DNA of 26,458 nt from Acanthaster planci. Lineage: Eukaryota; Echinodermata; Asteroidea; Valvatida; Acanthasteridae. The stretch is from positions 1,402,283 through 1,428,740 of the forward strand of contig NW_019091361.1 of assembly GCF_001949145.1 (NCBI RefSeq), read 5' to 3'. Below, piece by piece: positions 10,550-22,700 of the stretch. The position numbers and the translations under genes are program-made. The notes under the pieces are model-generated. The model did no database searches and was not told the DNA's origin. It saw nothing but the letters and a program-made list of their open reading frames with translations. Within the stretch, counting starts at the first letter, position 1. Each line of letters begins with the position of its first letter.

Positions 10550-10771
10550 TTAGTAATTCTGCAAGGTAATTCCAGGATCCTCCGTGGGGAAGATCTTAAT
10601 TTTCTGCACCTTAGAGCTGCTGCTCTTAAGGTTCCCGCCTTCTCTGCACAGCTTGCTGACAATGACAGCGAGGAACGTTCCGCAATGCTCGAACAGCTCA
10701 AAGACAGTCAGTATGGACAGTCCCAGCCACAGTCCCAGCTGACCGCCGATGTCGCTCATCAGACTTGGTAT
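10550..10771 (-). CDS. Channel exon 11: TM2, GLS filter and cytoplasmic C-terminus
   Basis: Residues 541-613 and a TAA stop at 10550-10552. The acceptor is CCCTCCTGACAG. It encodes IPSLMSDIGGQLGLWLGLSI and TVFELFE, the pore helix with the selectivity filter GLS at 557-559. A short basic, Ser-rich cytoplasmic tail of about 40 residues follows. No canonical AATAAA occurs on this strand for about 1 kb downstream; the nearest is at 9511-9506. Confidence 0.94.
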   Translation of the reverse strand: MPSLMSDIGGQLGLWLGLSILTVFELFEHCGTFLAVIVSKLCREGGNLKSSSSKVQKIKIFPTEDPGITLQNY

Positions 10772-13700
10772 CTGTCAGGAGGGATTTAGAGTTTTTCAGT
10801 TGAATTCCCCTGTTATGACCACGGGGCGTCGATTAATTTGGGTATAGGAATATGAAGAATCGACTCGAATATTAGCAAGTGCAATACAGTGAAACAAGAA
10901 GGGGGAAAAGTCGGTTCCTTTGTCACCAAATTGCTTTCTTAAAACCTATACAATACCCAAATAAATGAAAATAAAGCAATAGTTCTGCTTCAAATTACTT
11001 ACTAATAATAAGTTATCGTAATTATTATAATGTGTTATTTCGTGTATCACTGAAAGATTACTAGAGGTTTTCTGTTGACGAAACATTTACTGTTACAATC
11101 GAATATTTGATCAAATTTCAGATATGTGTTCTAATAACAGACTCAGTCCTTCTCTGGGGACGGATATCTAGGGGCGCACTCTTCCTCTTTCAAGTATTGA
11201 GGACATATCTCTTTCAATCATTTACTCCTCTCATATTCACTATTTTCAACCATCGAATATAGGCCTAGATATTGTAAGCATACTTTTTTGATAAGAAGGT
11301 TGATTCATTTATTGCGTTATACCGTAGAGATAAACCAAAATACAACTTTCCCCGACAATTTAGCAAACTTGAAAGCGCTGAAGTTAATTTCATTCGACAC
11401 ACATTCAATTTTGCGATTTGGTTGGTAAAGGGTTTTTTTGTCCGTAATTTTTGCATTCAAATTTGGTTTCGTGCTCAGAAGTGCGCGTTTTAATCCTTCT
11501 ATTACGTTCATTGGCGATTAAGAATTCATTTTCACCGGTCTTAAGTTTCTCACATTTATGCATTTATGCAATCGAATTAATAGGTGCTCCCAGAAATTCG
11601 TGAAAAATGTGTATTTGACTTTGTAAAACATGAATTCAATTTGGCGCAAATTTTGCGAACGATGTTTATTCTAGGTTCATTTGTGCTATAAATAGCATTC
11701 GATTTCATTTTTCATTGATCCCTTGAATAAATGAATCATGCGTAACGTTTTATTTTAAAAAGTACACATTAGGGATTAGGCTTTCGGTCTCACGAATGTG
11801 TAGCCTATTGCTTTCAAATGTGCAATCCATTTAGCAGAAAATCAACTTTTGATTAGTACACGGGCTGAATTGAACATTCTTTTTCATTTGTTATAAATAA
11901 ATTTGCATCTTCCGCATTCAATTTGAATAAAATATCAAATCATTATACAACTTTGATTGATAAATAGTCAATGCATTTTAAATGTTTTTGTATATATAAA
12001 TATACTCAAAGACCTCTGTGAAATGTATGAAATGTTAAAATATGTAAATCTGATCCAAATTAAATCAAGCAATATAGTCTCGAGGGCATATTACCTGTCT
12101 TGGGACGGTTAAACGTGTCATGTTACATACAGATTTTAGGACCTTTTTATTGTTTTTTTTCTCTATTTTGTATATTCTAACGTCTCCTTTATTTCGTATA
12201 GGCCTAGTTCTTTCCCACACTATAGTAGTTTGATTGTGTACTCGTCAATGACGTGTCTATACCAGGACATCGAGGGAGATATGTCTGATAATGGTTGCAC
12301 CAGGCTGTGCAGTTTGCAGGTGTCATCTCTCCAGCGTTACGTGCAGCCACCTCCTGAAGAGGGAGGATCTTTAATTGAAGGTTTTTACACCAAGTTGGAC
12401 TCTTACGCCTTGGTCTCCAAGTTGTCCTGCCACTCAGGTAGCCTTGAAAGCCAAGTGCGCTATTAATTTCCGCTATATTCAAGAATGGCGCGAGTATGGG
12501 GCAGCAGCTTGATGGTAAATTGCCGGCACTGTGGGTATAGTTGGGCTGGGATATATTAGATATTTGAGTTCATTTTCGGGGAATACTACACCACATGCTT
12601 GTACAGTTGTCGCTGAGACTCTTCAAGAGCCGCTCTATCACTGTCTCTGATGATATTCTGTGAACCACAGGTCCAACTTCACCAGAAATGGCAAACGCAT
12701 TATTGACTTGCTTGCTTCTCTAGACACGACACCCCTCACTGCACTCCCTGTTGAGCTGACCATAAGACCGACGGAGATACGTTGTATCCAGTCTCGTCAA
12801 TGAACAGAGTTTCCAAAGACATCATCCTGAAGAAACCAGCTTGCGTACATCGTTCATAGGAAACGCATGGCAAAGTCCTCTCTCCAGGAAACTCCCGCTG
12901 GTTATAGAGTTCAATTTTTGAACGTTCATGCTATTTCTCACGAAAAAGAATGCTCCGTTTTACCGATTCATTTATACATGTCACACATTTTCCCACATTG
13001 TTCAGAAACCCATATTCATCGATTAAGTGGAATCTAGATTCATTGAAGAATTTTTGATCTGGTGTTTTCGCTTATAGTCAGCTTTGTAAATGATTCGGTA
13101 CATTTTTAGAAAGGTTTTTGGTAACAGCCATTATTGGTAATGTGCATTATGCCTCAACCTATATGCATGGTTTTGTTACATCCTGCACAGCAAATAAGCA
13201 GAAACTAGATAAACAGAAATGGCTGTCTATCTATACTGTGTTATTTATCTAGTGGGACGACTCAGAGCCCGAGGCATTATTTGATTCTCAAAAGGAAAAG
13301 TAAAGAGTTGTATCTTGAACAATCCCTCCAGGTATGTGAGGCATTGATTTTTCCTCTTGCGTCCCTATTCAGGGTGTTATGATTGTCGATGCACGATGAA
13401 TGTCGGTGATTGCAAGCACCGATGGCCTGCCAGTTAAACATTTCGTCGCTGATCGACTAAAAATCCCTAATTTCCGTGGGCTAAGTAGCGTGAGACAGGA
13501 GCAGATGACTTGTTATGGCTTCGGACAAGGCTGAAGCTGAGAAACTATTGGAATGTGGTGCAAATAAGGTCACCCAACTTTACATGAATTGTAAAAAAAG
13601 TTAAAATGCAATAATGTTAACATTCTATAATGTTTAAGGTAGACAACCTTAAAAAAATCTGCCTGTCTTTTATAATGGTATTTTACGCGCAAAAGAAGGT

Positions 13701-16700
13701 CCTCTTTTTCAAATAATTAAAAGGTGGATTTTCGGTTTGCTTAAAAATTTGCCTCACTGCAACAGAAATACTTTTGCTGTAACAAAATTTATCGTTTTGT
13801 TTCAACTTTTTTTCAAGACCAGATGGGTATATTTTGATGCCTCAACTTGCAGCACCCATGCACCCCGACTTCTTTCATTCTTTCGTTTCTTCTTCCAGAA
13901 AGTGATGAAACTTTTGCGGTAATGAATAAGATTAATCCCGTTGAATACACCTACCGTGTGGGCCGGGGACTGTTTGATGTACTCAAAGTTGAATTCTTGG
14001 AAGTAGACCTCAATCTTAGCCACGTTTTTACTGTGCATGTTAAAAGAAAATGTTTGTCAAACTCTTTATTGTTATGTAATTGAAACCGTACATTACAGGT
14101 TAAAATCGCTGGTTTTAAGTACATAACAGGTTAAAGGTTAAAACGTCCGACGATTTTTATCAACCATGTATAACTAAAATAACTACGTGATAGGGCCACA
14201 GACACACGGTTCGTCACCCTCCCTCGGTCACGTGCATGTCTGTCACTATGCAATTAATGTGTAGATGCATAACAACGGGAATGACGCAGAGGATTCCTTT
14301 GAACACACTTTTCGGTGGTCGTTATTTCCAACATCGCATTATGCCGAGATTTCAATTTCAAAGATACTGTACATGTAACCGACAGATTAGCTGGGATAAT
14401 TCAGCTCATAGTCAACCAAGGACACGCTGGGAAAGGACGGTGAGTAGGCAAATTGTATTGTTTGCAGACTCGATGGACGGTCCTTTACATGCTTATGCAC
14501 ATTAGATACAGTCGATAACGACAAACAACGTTTTTGAGAATGAGACCACAATGCGAGTGGATGAGCAGATGTCTCACATAAAGATCTTGCATTCTTCAAG
14601 CCAGTCTTCCTACCTCGACCTAAATTTGGCTCATCTTCAGATTATCTTGAAATGTGAACCTCGACCAGAGAACTTAATTATTGGGCAAACAAGGTAAACA
14701 AAAAAACGATAGGACCCTGATAAAGAAATCGCGCTCATGCACATGTCTTAACTTGAGCGCATGCGCGCACTTTAGTAAGTCACGGCACCCCATTGGTCAG
14801 AGAGGACTGTAAGGCGCATACCACCTGCGTGCGAATAGGATGGTTACACTACACCAAATACGCGCCTACACAAAACAGTGCAAAATCAGACCAAAATAGC
14901 GCTGCCTGTTGACTCTCGTGAAGAGGTTGGCCTTCGTTTTTTTCACCGGAAAATCAAGATTATGGCCACAAGATCACTTTTCGTTTCAATTTTATATGGG
15001 TTAGCCACGAAAATATTTTTAATCGCCATTCCCAGAAGATACCCCCAAAGTAGTGGTAAAACTACGCGCTCAGCTCTGAATGTAACTGGCCGCCTCTATC
15101 CAAAATAGGCCCGCAACGTGGGGCTCTTTGTGAAAGAAATACCCCGACCTTGAAACTATCAGTTCCAAATTCGGGATTTATAGAAATATTTCTGTGATCC
15201 CCCCCTGATTATGGCATGTCTTATTGTAATAACCCCGTGGGATCACAAAATATGAATGAGCTCGCTAGCAGAAATACGACCATTTGGTGAAATGCACCCG
15301 GATGGCCCCGCAGTAATGGTTTCTTGTAATTCCTTTTGCCGGATTTGTCTATACCAGCTGCATCCATTTTCTTTCAGTTTTATGCATCCATTTGTTTTGG
15401 GAGATCATTTTGATATAAGACACACCGCAGAAGGTGATCTCCCCTCCTCTGCTGTGGAGTCCAAAATGGTCCCAGATCCTGATATTGATAACTTTCTTTG
15501 AGGACGTCTGGGTGATGTGTTTAGTAACAAGAGGTATCATGCGCCCTTGGTTTCGAGAACACCTAAGGAGGTGTCTCCGCGTCAGAATGTTGTTCAGGAT
15601 ATTTCTTTTTTTTGTCCAATAAGACTCAGTCGTAGCTGGTGATTTGGCTCGTGGCGAACTTACATGACCCAGTCCTTGGGTGACGGTAAGTGTTTAAGCT
15701 TTTCCCGAACTTCATTGTTCCGATCCTTGATGTCACGAAACAGTTTGTCCTGTGAGACACCACATAAAAAACCACTGCGTCATCAAGGGTCTTCGGCTCT
15801 TGATCACAAATCCAAGTTAAATGCATAAACTTCTGTAGAGGTGAGAATGCGTTTTCCCTTTACAGGATTGGAGAAAAACTGCACTCATCTCTCTCCTTCT
15901 GAAACTGAGGCCAGACGATCTGGTGAAAATGGCATTATTGTTGGGCTGAAAGAGTTAGGTAAACAAACCACTAACACTCGAGTCTAAACTATCAATTCAT
16001 TCGATGAAATGAGTTTTACTCAAACTCGTGTGCCCATCTAGGTTTCCATACCGATAGCGTGTTTAATTTTCGGAGAAACCGAACAGTTCCAATTTGCAAA
16101 TCTTTTCTGGTCTTCCGTTAGTTATAAACAACGAGACCGGAGACCTTAGAACTACTTCTTATCATACGAAATAAGTTCTACTTATCCAGATAATGAACTT
16201 TCGTAGTACCTGGAACTGATCAGAAGGCCAGATGGAGGAACTTGCTGCTGTATGGTAGGTTGTCTCGCTGAAATTCAATATAAGATCTCTGCTGTATTTA
16301 AACGCCTTCATTGCAGTTTAGAGGTATGGTGATACACAACATTTATTAATCATAGCTACGGGCATCGCGGAGTTTTAAAAAAGGAAAACAATTCCAAAGG
16401 AAGAAGGAAAAGGAACTCAAAGGAAATAAAGCAAAGGGATTAAAATCACTAGTTTGTTTAAAAAGTCCTAAAATTATAACTCCCTTCCCCCCTTTGAAAA
16501 TTTTTCACCCTCCTCCCGGTGACGCCAGCTCACAACGAAAAATGTCATTGATATTGTGAGCAATGCCAAGGGGATATTCGATTGTGTCTTTGCAAGAAAT
16601 CACACCTAACGTCTACTTTTTCATGCCCGATGGGTTTTCTTAATGTGAAATCACTTTCATAATTTTCAAGTGTGAGAGATCTACTTACTTGCACTGCTGA

Positions 16701-19700
16701 AAACAGTAGCACGTTAGGGTTCCTTGCTTGTACTTCTCTTCCAAGTCAGACATACAGGACTGAGCTAAGAATTTTAAGTAAAGAAAAAATAATACACTTT
16801 AGCTGCCAGAAATTGTATGCTATAGTTGCTAAGCCTGTGTTTATCATCTTTTAATCATCATGGTGTAAGTATGAAACAAAACTACAGTTAGGTGCAAAAT
16901 TCGTTTTAAAAATGTTTTAAATTTCGTATCCATGCTGAAAACAATTCTACAAACCGGAAGGGGTGTCACTCCAAATAGTATTTGCTGCACACAGTGCTTC
17001 AACAATTTTGATTATGGTGTCAATTAGAGATGCGAGAACTGACTAACGATACTTCAAATCGATCACACATTGGGGTACCAGTATCGATACCGAATAATAG
17101 TACTATGCTCACTGAAACTGTACCTTCATCGTTATCGATGTCACAAGGGTAGACGGTGTCGTTCAACGTGTTCGGGTAATGTGGATCGAAACAGCCGCAC
17201 TGACTGATAACTTCCTTCTGGTAGCAGCTACGCTCACAAGCCTGTCGAAACAATGATTATAATTCGCTTAAACGTAACGTTACTCTCTAAATATGCGTCA
17301 TGTTTTGCGTATCATTATGCTAGTGTTACTGCATATGAATATACTGAATGAATCGATGAATCGATGAATTTGACTAACTTATAATGCCAGGCTGGAATTA
17401 CGCTTTATTTTTCGCGGACTGTAATGAATTAGGCCCTGGCCAAATCGAATCATTTAGGGCTATGTCTACGGCTTTTGCCACTGCTACGCCACGGCGAAAA
17501 AACATCAAAGCACATGGAAATTAAGGCTGTGTTAGATGCGGTCAATGAGATCTAGTGATAGACGGGAACCAAGGTACCTTCAGACTGTACGAGACTCCAT
17601 AGCGATCCCTGAAGATGTTGCCGTCGTCCGGTTCATCATGCTTCTTCGTGCAGTTTCCATAGGGGTTACCAAGGCGTTCGATAGTCACCTGAATTGAGGT
17701 GTGCAGAGTTCTTATTAAAGTAAGGATCATAAGTAGTTATCTCATGTCCTCACTTGTTATGAGGGCATAAATTTAATTCTAAAGCATATATAGAATAAAG
17801 CTTGGAATATCAGCAAAGATGTCAACTGCTCCCGCTTAAAAACTTCATTTCAATCTTTCGTGCAGGTATCGTATGTTGGTGTGATAAATGAAGAAAAAAT
17901 AAAAAATAACAATTTCACTGATGATGAAATTCAATACATGACCACATGTAATGACAAAAGTTAGGAAACCTCCAACCTGGATACATCATTTCTTCTTTTG
18001 AGAAGCGCACTATTGTGTGGCCGGTCATAGAAAAATTATTTCATTAAATGGCGTGCTCTGGCAATATACTCAGCGACATTTTCGGCAAACACTTTTTACA
18101 ACACTTTTTGGCGTACCACGCGGGCGGTGATGGCAGTCTTCGAGCCCGGTGAGATGGAAATGCCATCGTCCTCCGGGAAGGGCATAGTGTCGCGGTCGTG
18201 AACCACGAGCCTGAAGCCGGCTGCCTCGGTTATCTCGGGCATGAACTCTTCCTGCTCAAGGAAAAGCTCCAACGTCAGTCCTGAGAGCAGAACAACCATC
18301 ATACGATCAAACTGAACAAGATTTGGAGGTCAGTAATATTGCTAGGATGTGTTTTGATGTAAACCCAAGGTTGGCGTCCTATCGACCACAGCCTTGGTAA
18401 GTGTTTTCAATCACAAGGGAGAAACTGCGTAGGTATTAATTTTACGGAATAAAATGAGTTTAGAAGCAATGGAAAGTCGTTTGCCATGGAAATTATCACT
18501 TTATAGAAGCACTTCTCCTTCACATCTTGAGCCCGGTACAGGGTAAATGGCAAGAGTGTATTATCTTTTAAACCACACGTTATTGCTCATCACTTAAGTT
18601 TGTGCTGAGTGAAATGATTCGAACCAATTAGCTCGCCGGAAATCAACAAAGCAATGCAACTGTTAATACAAATGAAGCAGTTTACAAAAAGGCGGCACAA
18701 TTCTGCTTTTAGGAAATATTTTCCCTCGAGATGAAGTCGTACATTGGGGTGATGCTTCATACTGGAAATACTGTTTACATTAAAGCAAAGGGTCATAATC
18801 CAAACGAAGAGATGTGGCTGATATTCACCATACAAAGGCCCTGGGCGACTGGTTTTCAGGGATTCACCAAACCTGAAGGAGTTGAAAGTGTAGCAGTTGC
18901 CGAACTTGTAGTGGTAGAAAGAGGTAAAATTTCTAAAGAAACAAAATAACAACGAGAAGTGCTGTTAGCAAGGGAAGAACACGTGACATGTTACATTCTG
19001 TCAGTAAGACCAACTATCCAGCAGTCAAAATGTTCTGTGATTTGTATATCCTTGTAATTATTCTTGTATATGAATACATTATTAGTTGGTTGTTTGCTGC
19101 CATTGGCTTGTCTGTCGTTTCGGTTGTTGTGTGTCGTTGCCGTCGCTATCTTTTCCTGTGGATGAATGTCCTTACGCGGGGGAACACGGGTAGCCCTGCC
19201 ATTGGCAATCCAAGAGCATGTCTTCCAGCAAGTGGCCCATGTCCATGCGCTGAGTCTCGGTCAGGTTAGCGAGGTGGGAAATCAGCCGCTGTTCTTTCAG
19301 GTAGTCGTCATCTCGCTTCTTGAAGAAGTCTCCGGTCTGCCGTTCCTCCCATGCCAAGATTGTGGCCTAAGAATACAGGTACAAAATGTCCAAATTTCAA
19401 GATCATCAAAGTACGTTCATTACTGAAAGAAAAGAAAAAACAAAATATGCACATTAACAATCATTATACACATATCACATGTAGAACAATCAGGTGAACG
19501 TTCGAATTCAATCATGGGCGTAAACCCCGGGGGATACCCTGCACTTTTTGACCATGGGTGGGGGTGGGCTATTGAATCCGTCTTCCCACTTTTTGTGGTG
19601 AGAAAAAAAATAACGCAGAGAGTGACGATTTTTTTCGGACTTCCCAACAGCCCAATTGCATTCAATAGCACTCAAAAAAGAGAACAACAATAAGCCATAA

Positions 19701-22700
19701 ATATGCTATTCTGCCGTTACTCCCAGGCCAAGATTGTGGCCTTAGAATACAAGAACAAAATCACCAAATTTCAAGATCATCAAAATACGTTTATTACTGC
19801 AAGTAAATCAAAACATGCACATTAACAATCATTACACACATATCACATGCAAGAACAATCAGGTGAACAATCGAGCACACTGGGTTTAAGAATAATAAGC
19901 AAACACGCACACCAAAGATACTGATTGGACAACTGAGCAATGCAGTATCAACCCTCAGATCGTTTGGAAGAATTGCCGGATCAACCCCAAACCCAAGGAG
20001 TTTTTCAGCCACTGTAGCGTGGTTAATATTGTCAACGGCCTTGCTAAAATCAAATGTACAAAAAGTGACAGAGACACCACCCTTATCAATATTCCTATGT
20101 ATTACATGAAGCATATCAATGAGATAGTGTGTGACAGAACTATTCTTCATGTTGCCATACTGTTGAGGATCAATGTTACACCTGACATCACTCATGATGC
20201 AATCTGCTAAAAACCCCTCAAAAATTCTTGCCATTATTGGTGTTAAAGATACAGGTCGTAATTTATCCAAACTGTTGGCACCAATTACCTTCGGTACAGG
20301 ACAGAGGAATTTTTCGAGACCGTCGGAAAATGACCAAATTTAAGACAACAGTTGAAAATAAACGTTAACGGTTCAGAAATTTCATATGCGATCTCTTTTA
20401 ATTAACGAATTCGAACATCATTCGGATGAGTTGCCTTAGAGGTGTTCAACTTGCATCATTTCTTATAAACCTGAAACTGATAAATTCTCGGTGGCGGGGA
20501 GGGCGCAGGTAAGTAAGTGATGTATGTTAAGAGGTGGGAGACTTGAACAGATTGCGGCAAAATGCCTATTCAAGTCATAGGCAGCAACCAGATCAGTTTA
20601 TCAGCAAATTAAAGAGAAAATTTGTTTAAAAAACAGCCAAATGTCAAATTTGTCAGTGCCACTTTCCTGGCTCAGTATTTTTTTAAATGAGCAATTTTTT
20701 CTCGTAAAAAATTCTTTGGGCCGACCTTATCATTTTCTGCACCTTGTTTCGTAGTGAGCTGTAATTACCAGCATGCTGTTTTAAGGTAAACACCCAATAA
20801 AGTGGTCCATATTTATTTTATAAATAAATCAGCAGCACTTAAAAGGCGTAGTGTGTGGGCTTGTACTAGTGGGATACCATGCTGTACCTCTCATTTCAAG
20901 GTCACTGTCAAACTCCGATTTGTTTACTTACCCGTTAGGCTAGGCCCCTAATGGCATTTTGGTACAAACAAATTGACACAGGCATAAATGCAGCTTGACA
21001 CGAGATGGTACAGGAATTGCCAGCACAGTAGTGCACGCAGGGGATTTTTGATTAGCCTATAGGAGAGAATTAGTTAGTAGTGTGACGTGTCCACGATCCT
21101 TTCAAAGGTATTCATTAGTGAACTCTTTGGAAGGTTTTAATTATGAGAACGAACTACGCTAGCGATTTGCCAGACGTGCGTTCGTGTGGTTTTATTCAGC
21201 TCAGCTCGTTGTGCTCCTTCGCTGAAAAAGAGGTTGGTAACGCGTACGGCCGAGTCAATAAAGATAGTTTCTCGTCCGCTTTTAATGGAAGAGGTGACTC
21301 TGTTTTTACTACAACTGACATTTTGCTACTTCTGTATCCAAAGCAAACTAAGGAACGGTTAGAACTAGTGCAGAAAGTCTTCGATCATAGAACAGCACCT
21401 CGGAACACACATATACGAACCGGATACTATTTGTTTCATGTACATTAAATTGAATCTCGGAGTTTAATTAGTCGAGTTTAGCCCACCAGAGACAGTTCCA
21501 CATCGGAGTCAGAGTTCAACCACCCCGCAATAATTGTCATTTGCTATGGAGAGTTTGATACAAGAGATAATTAATTAGGTAAACACTGGGAGAATACCAG
21601 CCCCAATCCCATGATCCACCCAGCCACCAAACCCTTCAATTCTCGCGGGAAATCATCTCCTTAAACCAAGTTAAAGTTAAACCAAGCTCGCTTAAGTTCA
21701 CCAAATCAGAAATAGGGCATCGCTCTCAAAATCTAATTATAACAATTAATTTTTTTCAGTCGAGGTCAGTGCGGATTGCGCTTGTCTCAATAGTTATTTG
21801 GTACAAATATCCAAGACTGAGGGACTGTGGTACATGTTGCAGGGGGAAGACATTTTGCAGACTCATGAAAATTACAAACCGAGGCATACCATCACGAGAT
21901 TTGCTCCAATGAGGGGAGGGGCACAGTTCTCCAGGGGGCGTGCCCATGCCTCCCTTGAAAACTCAGACCTATATCTAAAAGCAACCACGTCACGATGTAT
22001 TCCGTAGGTGGAGCAAACATCAACAGGAATCCAATAAACCATTACAAGTAAAAAAGTGTTAATTTTGAGGGTTCTCCTCCAAGCAAATTGGTGATGAGCT
22101 GATTTTTGTTTTTACAAACTCGTTCACTTTTGCCTCTCTTTTTCCCTTTTTGTGAAACATACGAGCGGAGCTATTTTTTCTCATCTAACTGACGTCTTTA
22201 AAGTTACAAATTAAACGTTTGATATCAATTTAATGGGTAAGAGGAAAGGTGATACCCCTAAAATCGAAGAGGTGATGTCCGCCAGATACGATGGGTGGGG
22301 CAAAGTTGAATGCATGCTCAGTCATTGTCTATATTTTGATGTGAAGGAACACAACATAACTTGGAGAAAAGGGTAGAATTTACAAACTTACAAACTTAAA
22401 AAGTGAACAAGGTATATGTGACACTGCAGAAATTCGAAATCTGCTGAAAGAAAAGGTTCCATGTTGGGTAGTTGAAAAATGTAATAATATATATCGATTT
22501 ACTTTAATTATTTGGTATCGTTATTTAAACTTGCTCAGACGGACACCTCTATTTAGAGGGCGCTGCACTCTGGCGACCACACCCAATCATTTTCTGTCTA
22601 CGTAAGATTATGAGTTTGCTTAATTTTTTGCTGTCGTTTTGTTGAGTGTGGCCTTTTTGTATTCTTCATTTAAGGCACCGTAATGGATAGAAAGCACAGT

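Noticed and set aside
12230-12466. 78-codon plus-strand open frame
   Set aside because: The opposite strand gives a better reading as the C-terminal remnant of the transposase relic; the plus frame has no known family.
13204-13253. 10-bp inverted repeat in intron 10 as a structured RNA
   Set aside because: A single short AT-rich hairpin with a 30-nt loop is expected by chance in an intron of this composition.
15626-15826. 66-codon minus-strand frame (FGKSLNTYRHPRTG) as a channel exon
   Set aside because: It is the wrong frame. The exon in this place is 15664-15749, which reads DKLFRDIKDRNNEV and fits both splice sites and phases.
18988-19426. Plus-strand open frames across the channel exon 2 region
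   Set aside because: Antisense to exon 2, with no homology.
19794-20270. 158-codon minus-strand frame as an intact host gene
   Set aside because: Its N-terminal two thirds are a non-LTR reverse transcriptase lacking the YADD box; the C-terminal third is translated 3' untranslated sequence.
21143-21448. 101-codon plus-strand open frame beginning MRTNYASDLPDV
   Set aside because: No recognisable domain, promoter or splice signals; a frame of this length can arise by chance in 26 kb read six ways. It would be worth one search.
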